Origin: Candidatus Harrisonbacteria bacterium
GTDB lineage: Bacteria > Patescibacteriota > Minisyncoccia > UBA6257 > UBA11618
Direction: 5' to 3'
NCBI GenBank assembly: GCA_023244865.1
Contig: JAHFLM010000047.1
Location: 1 to 6,862, forward strand
Length of the DNA: 6,862 bases
Positions 5,584-6,862 of the stretch are shown one piece after another; the first letter of the stretch is position 1; each line of letters opens with the position of its first letter. Under the pieces are notes generated by a model, which was given only the letters and a program-made list of their open reading frames with translations, ran no database searches and was not told where the DNA came from. Position numbers and translations under genes: made by a program.

Positions 5584-5592
5584 ATTATAACA
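5584..5592 (-). promoter_or_regulatory. Extended -10 promoter for the 95-codon gene
   Basis: On the minus strand TGTTATAAT: TG at 5592-5591, then the perfect TATAAT (5589-5584). It starts inside the T-run of the preceding gene's terminator, and no good -35 is visible. The predicted start near 5577 leaves a leader of about 40 bases with AGGAG before the ATG. Confidence 0.65.
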
Positions 5593-5617
5593 AAAAACCC
5601 CGAGAACGTCGGGGTTT
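5592..5617 (-). terminator. Intrinsic terminator of the HAD operon
   Basis: AACCCCGA (5596-5603) and TCGGGGTT (5609-5616) form a GC-rich stem with a GAACG loop, followed on the minus strand by six T (5597-5592). It lies about ten bases past the stop of the gene ending at 5627. Confidence 0.93.
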
Positions 5618-5626
5618 GATTGAAAA

Positions 5627-6088
5627 TTAAATCCAAGTAATTTTAGCCTGAGCTTTTTTTATCATGTCGAGAGCTTCGCTCTCGGTAAGAACTCTTACGA
5701 TCAAATAATTTATTTCATACCGAAGTAAACGGTTACCGCTGTTGCGAGAAATGGAAAAAATTCCTTCGGTGCCAATAATGTATCTCGCGTCTTTAATAAG
5801 ATTTGCTCGACTAGTCTTAGACTTTCTAGGATTAGAAATATCGAACCGTCTTGCGGCATCTTCATAAAGAGCTATGAAATATTCGCCATGGGGAATATTT
5901 GAATAAATTCGGAGGAGATCTGCCCCGTCTAAATCACCTAACCCAAGTTTTTGGCCAAAATCATTATACCAGCCAGCATTTCTTATTAAGGTATCTCGCT
6001 TAGATCTTATCTGTTCGTTTTTCAGAAAAAACAAAGGCCTCCTGTCTTTTTCATAAAGACCCTTGGTTAAAAATCTTCGTTGTTTCAT
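5627..6088 (-). CDS. Unrecognised 153-residue protein, coupled to the HAD phosphatase
   Basis: A soluble protein of unknown function, basic in its first third (MKQRRFLTK, EKDRRPLFFLKNEQIRSKRD). The middle is mixed (GWYNDFGQKLGLGDLDGADLLRIYSN, about 39-64). Near residue 88 is a basic RKSKTSR segment, followed by a possible alpha/beta region to the end (DARYIIGTEGIFSIS, YEINYLIVRVLTESEALDMIKKA). No catalytic motif is obvious. Its ATG overlaps the TGA of the upstream HAD gene as ATGA (6088-6085), and AAGGAG inside that gene lies eight bases before the start, so the two are translationally coupled and probably act in one process. It may be a partner or regulator of the phosphatase; that is inference from position only. 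Confidence 0.82.
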   Translation of the reverse strand: MKQRRFLTKGLYEKDRRPLFFLKNEQIRSKRDTLIRNAGWYNDFGQKLGLGDLDGADLLRIYSNIPHGEYFIALYEDAARRFDISNPRKSKTSRANLIKDARYIIGTEGIFSISRNSGNRLLRYEINYLIVRVLTESEALDMIKKAQAKITWI

Positions 6089-6660
6089 CCCCCATTCTCC
6101 TTATTAAGAAACTCAACGAGCTTCGGCCAGTTATAAATGGCGGTGATATCGGGCGGCATCTTGCGATCAGTGAAGCAAATTAAATTTCTTATGCAGGGCA
6201 AGCCCCTCAGGGTTATCAGCTTTTTCACTGAATCATCTACGAAAGCGTCGAGCTTTAATTCTTCAACCGCGGTTCGCTTGCAAACTTTCCGACCGACAAA
6301 TCTAATTTCTGGTGGCTCAAAGCCTAGCTTCATTCTTAAATCATTTGTAACGATTCCTGAAACATCCGGGCTGCGATTGGTCACGATGACTAAATGATGA
6401 TTGGCGGCGAGTAGAGCAGCGATACCCTCTTTAGCACCCAGAATAAGTGGGGTTTGCTCGGTCCAATATCCTGAAAGATAGACTTCGTCTTTTAAATCCT
6501 CGTAGTTACCTCGTAGCATAGCATCTAGAACTTCACTTTCCTGAAAACGAAAATGATTAGCTCCAACTGAAAAACCATAGATGTCTAAAGCCGCGGCGCT
6601 AAGAGTGGCTGACGAATTAGCGATTACATCATCATAATCTAGACCAATTTCTCTCAACAT
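6085..6660 (-). CDS. HAD-superfamily phosphatase, 5'-nucleotidase-like
   Basis: A 191-residue soluble hydrolase with all the HAD landmarks. The nucleophile motif DYDDV has D8 and D10 (general acid), motif II is TNR (94-96), the motif III lysine is K125 or K128 (GRKVCKRT), and motif IV is FVDDS with D142 and D143. Residues about 14-75 form a helical cap insert. The size and the N-terminal I-G-L-D-Y-D-D-V-I-A-N layout recall 5'(3')-deoxyribonucleotidase-like HADs (NT5C type), so a nucleotide or another small phosphate ester is the likely substrate, but the sequence does not fix it. The start is ATG 6660, because GGAGG (6673-6669) lies eight bases upstream; an in-frame ATG at 6675 coincides with that site and has none of its own. 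First gene of a two-gene operon from the promoter at 6722-6750. Confidence 0.88.
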   Translation of the reverse strand: MLREIGLDYDDVIANSSATLSAAALDIYGFSVGANHFRFQESEVLDAMLRGNYEDLKDEVYLSGYWTEQTPLILGAKEGIAALLAANHHLVIVTNRSPDVSGIVTNDLRMKLGFEPPEIRFVGRKVCKRTAVEELKLDAFVDDSVKKLITLRGLPCIRNLICFTDRKMPPDITAIYNWPKLVEFLNKENGG

Positions 6661-6721
6661 AATGATTCCCTCCATAAGACTACGGGGTAATGCGAAACAG
6701 GCTTTTCAAATAACCGCTTAA

Positions 6722-6750
6722 TTTATAACAAAATACCTTGCCATTGGCAA
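6722..6750 (-). promoter_or_regulatory. Promoter of the HAD operon
   Basis: On the minus strand TTGCCA (6750-6745), a 17-base spacer and TATAAA (6727-6722), with an extended -10 TG at 6730-6729. The predicted start near 6715 gives a leader of about 55 bases. Its -35 lies within a 15-bp palindrome, suggesting control by a dimeric regulator. Confidence 0.75.
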
Positions 6751-6751
6751 G
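6737..6751. promoter_or_regulatory. Palindromic operator candidate
   Basis: CTTGCCA-T-TGGCAAG is a perfect inverted repeat centred on 6744. It covers the -35 of the minus-strand HAD promoter and ends two bases before the -35 of the plus-strand promoter. A protein bound here could block or switch both. No T-run follows in either direction, so it is not a terminator. The regulator is unknown. Confidence 0.55.
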
Positions 6752-6752
6752 T

Positions 6753-6782
6753 TTGACTTTTTGTGGGGTTGTATGATATAGT
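6753..6782 (+). promoter_or_regulatory. Promoter of the gene starting at the right edge
   Basis: TTGACT (6753-6758), an 18-base spacer and TATAGT (6777-6782), with extended -10 TG at 6774-6775. Both the hexamers and the unusual 18-base spacing match the small-protein operon promoter at 472-501. The predicted start near 6789 gives a leader of about 68 bases. Confidence 0.65.
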
Positions 6783-6856
6783 GCTCGGAGCGCAAAGACG
6801 CGTCGTCTAAAGCTAGAAGTACCTTTATTTCACTACTTAGAATCTGGAGGTGAATT

Positions 6857-6862
6857 GTGGAA
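6857..6862 (+). CDS. Start of an unknown gene, cut by the window edge
   Basis: A perfect GGAGG (6846-6850) followed by six bases and GTG GAA, placed correctly downstream of the promoter at 6753-6782. Only two codons are inside the window, so nothing can be said of the product. An alternative TTG start at 6855 would be four bases from GGAGG. Confidence 0.5.

Noticed and set aside
6661..6675. Upstream ATG extension of the HAD gene (to 6675)
   Set aside because: The extra five codons include the GGAGG that positions the ATG at 6660, and nothing like a ribosome binding site precedes 6675.
1..6862. CRISPR array, tRNA or rRNA gene
   Set aside because: No regularly spaced short repeats and no tRNA cloverleaf or rRNA-like stretch were seen on either strand.

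Overview
The window most resembles a chromosome segment from a small-genome bacterium of the Patescibacteria (CPR) type. This is inferred from the style of UvrB, the very short genes packed between intrinsic terminators, the membrane protein with a conserved TM helix, and the dispersed GTCAT...ATGAC palindromic repeats. No marker here fixes the lineage. No rRNA, tRNA, CRISPR array, transposase or integrase was seen.

Left part (1-1580): a DUF350-type membrane protein gene runs off the left edge on the minus strand. It is divergent from a compact plus-strand operon of three unrecognised small genes (101, 95 and 96 codons) that has its own extended -10 promoter, a nearly identical start context before every gene, and a strong terminator. 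The second and third proteins share a spaced motif and look like diverged tandem paralogs; the first may be a more distant member. This cassette is the best candidate here for an undescribed system.

Middle (1600-4440): a complete uvrB (nucleotide excision repair) lies on the minus strand, with a promoter so close to its ATG that the mRNA may be leaderless. Upstream of it is a 75-codon gene for a basic, cysteine-containing, possibly zinc-binding protein. The gaps hold three structured repeats. Two are copies of one stem-loop (1608-1686 and 4316-4387) with a compensated base-pair change. The third (3763-3840) is an inverted pair of hairpins that also carries a compensated change.

Right part (4445-6862): four more minus-strand genes. 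They encode a five-helix membrane protein related to the conserved TM helix part of MscS-like proteins, a 95-residue orphan, and a translationally coupled pair of a 153-residue orphan and an HAD-superfamily phosphatase resembling 5'-nucleotidases. The HAD promoter is back to back with a plus-strand promoter whose gene starts at the last bases of the window. A perfect 15-bp palindrome lies over the HAD -35 box, as an operator would.

Most promoters read here carry the extended -10 form TGnTATAAT, and nearly every transcription unit ends in a clear hairpin plus T-run. Transcription therefore appears to be organised as short independent units. Only uvrB and the DNA-repair role have a firm function; the rest are family-level or unknown.
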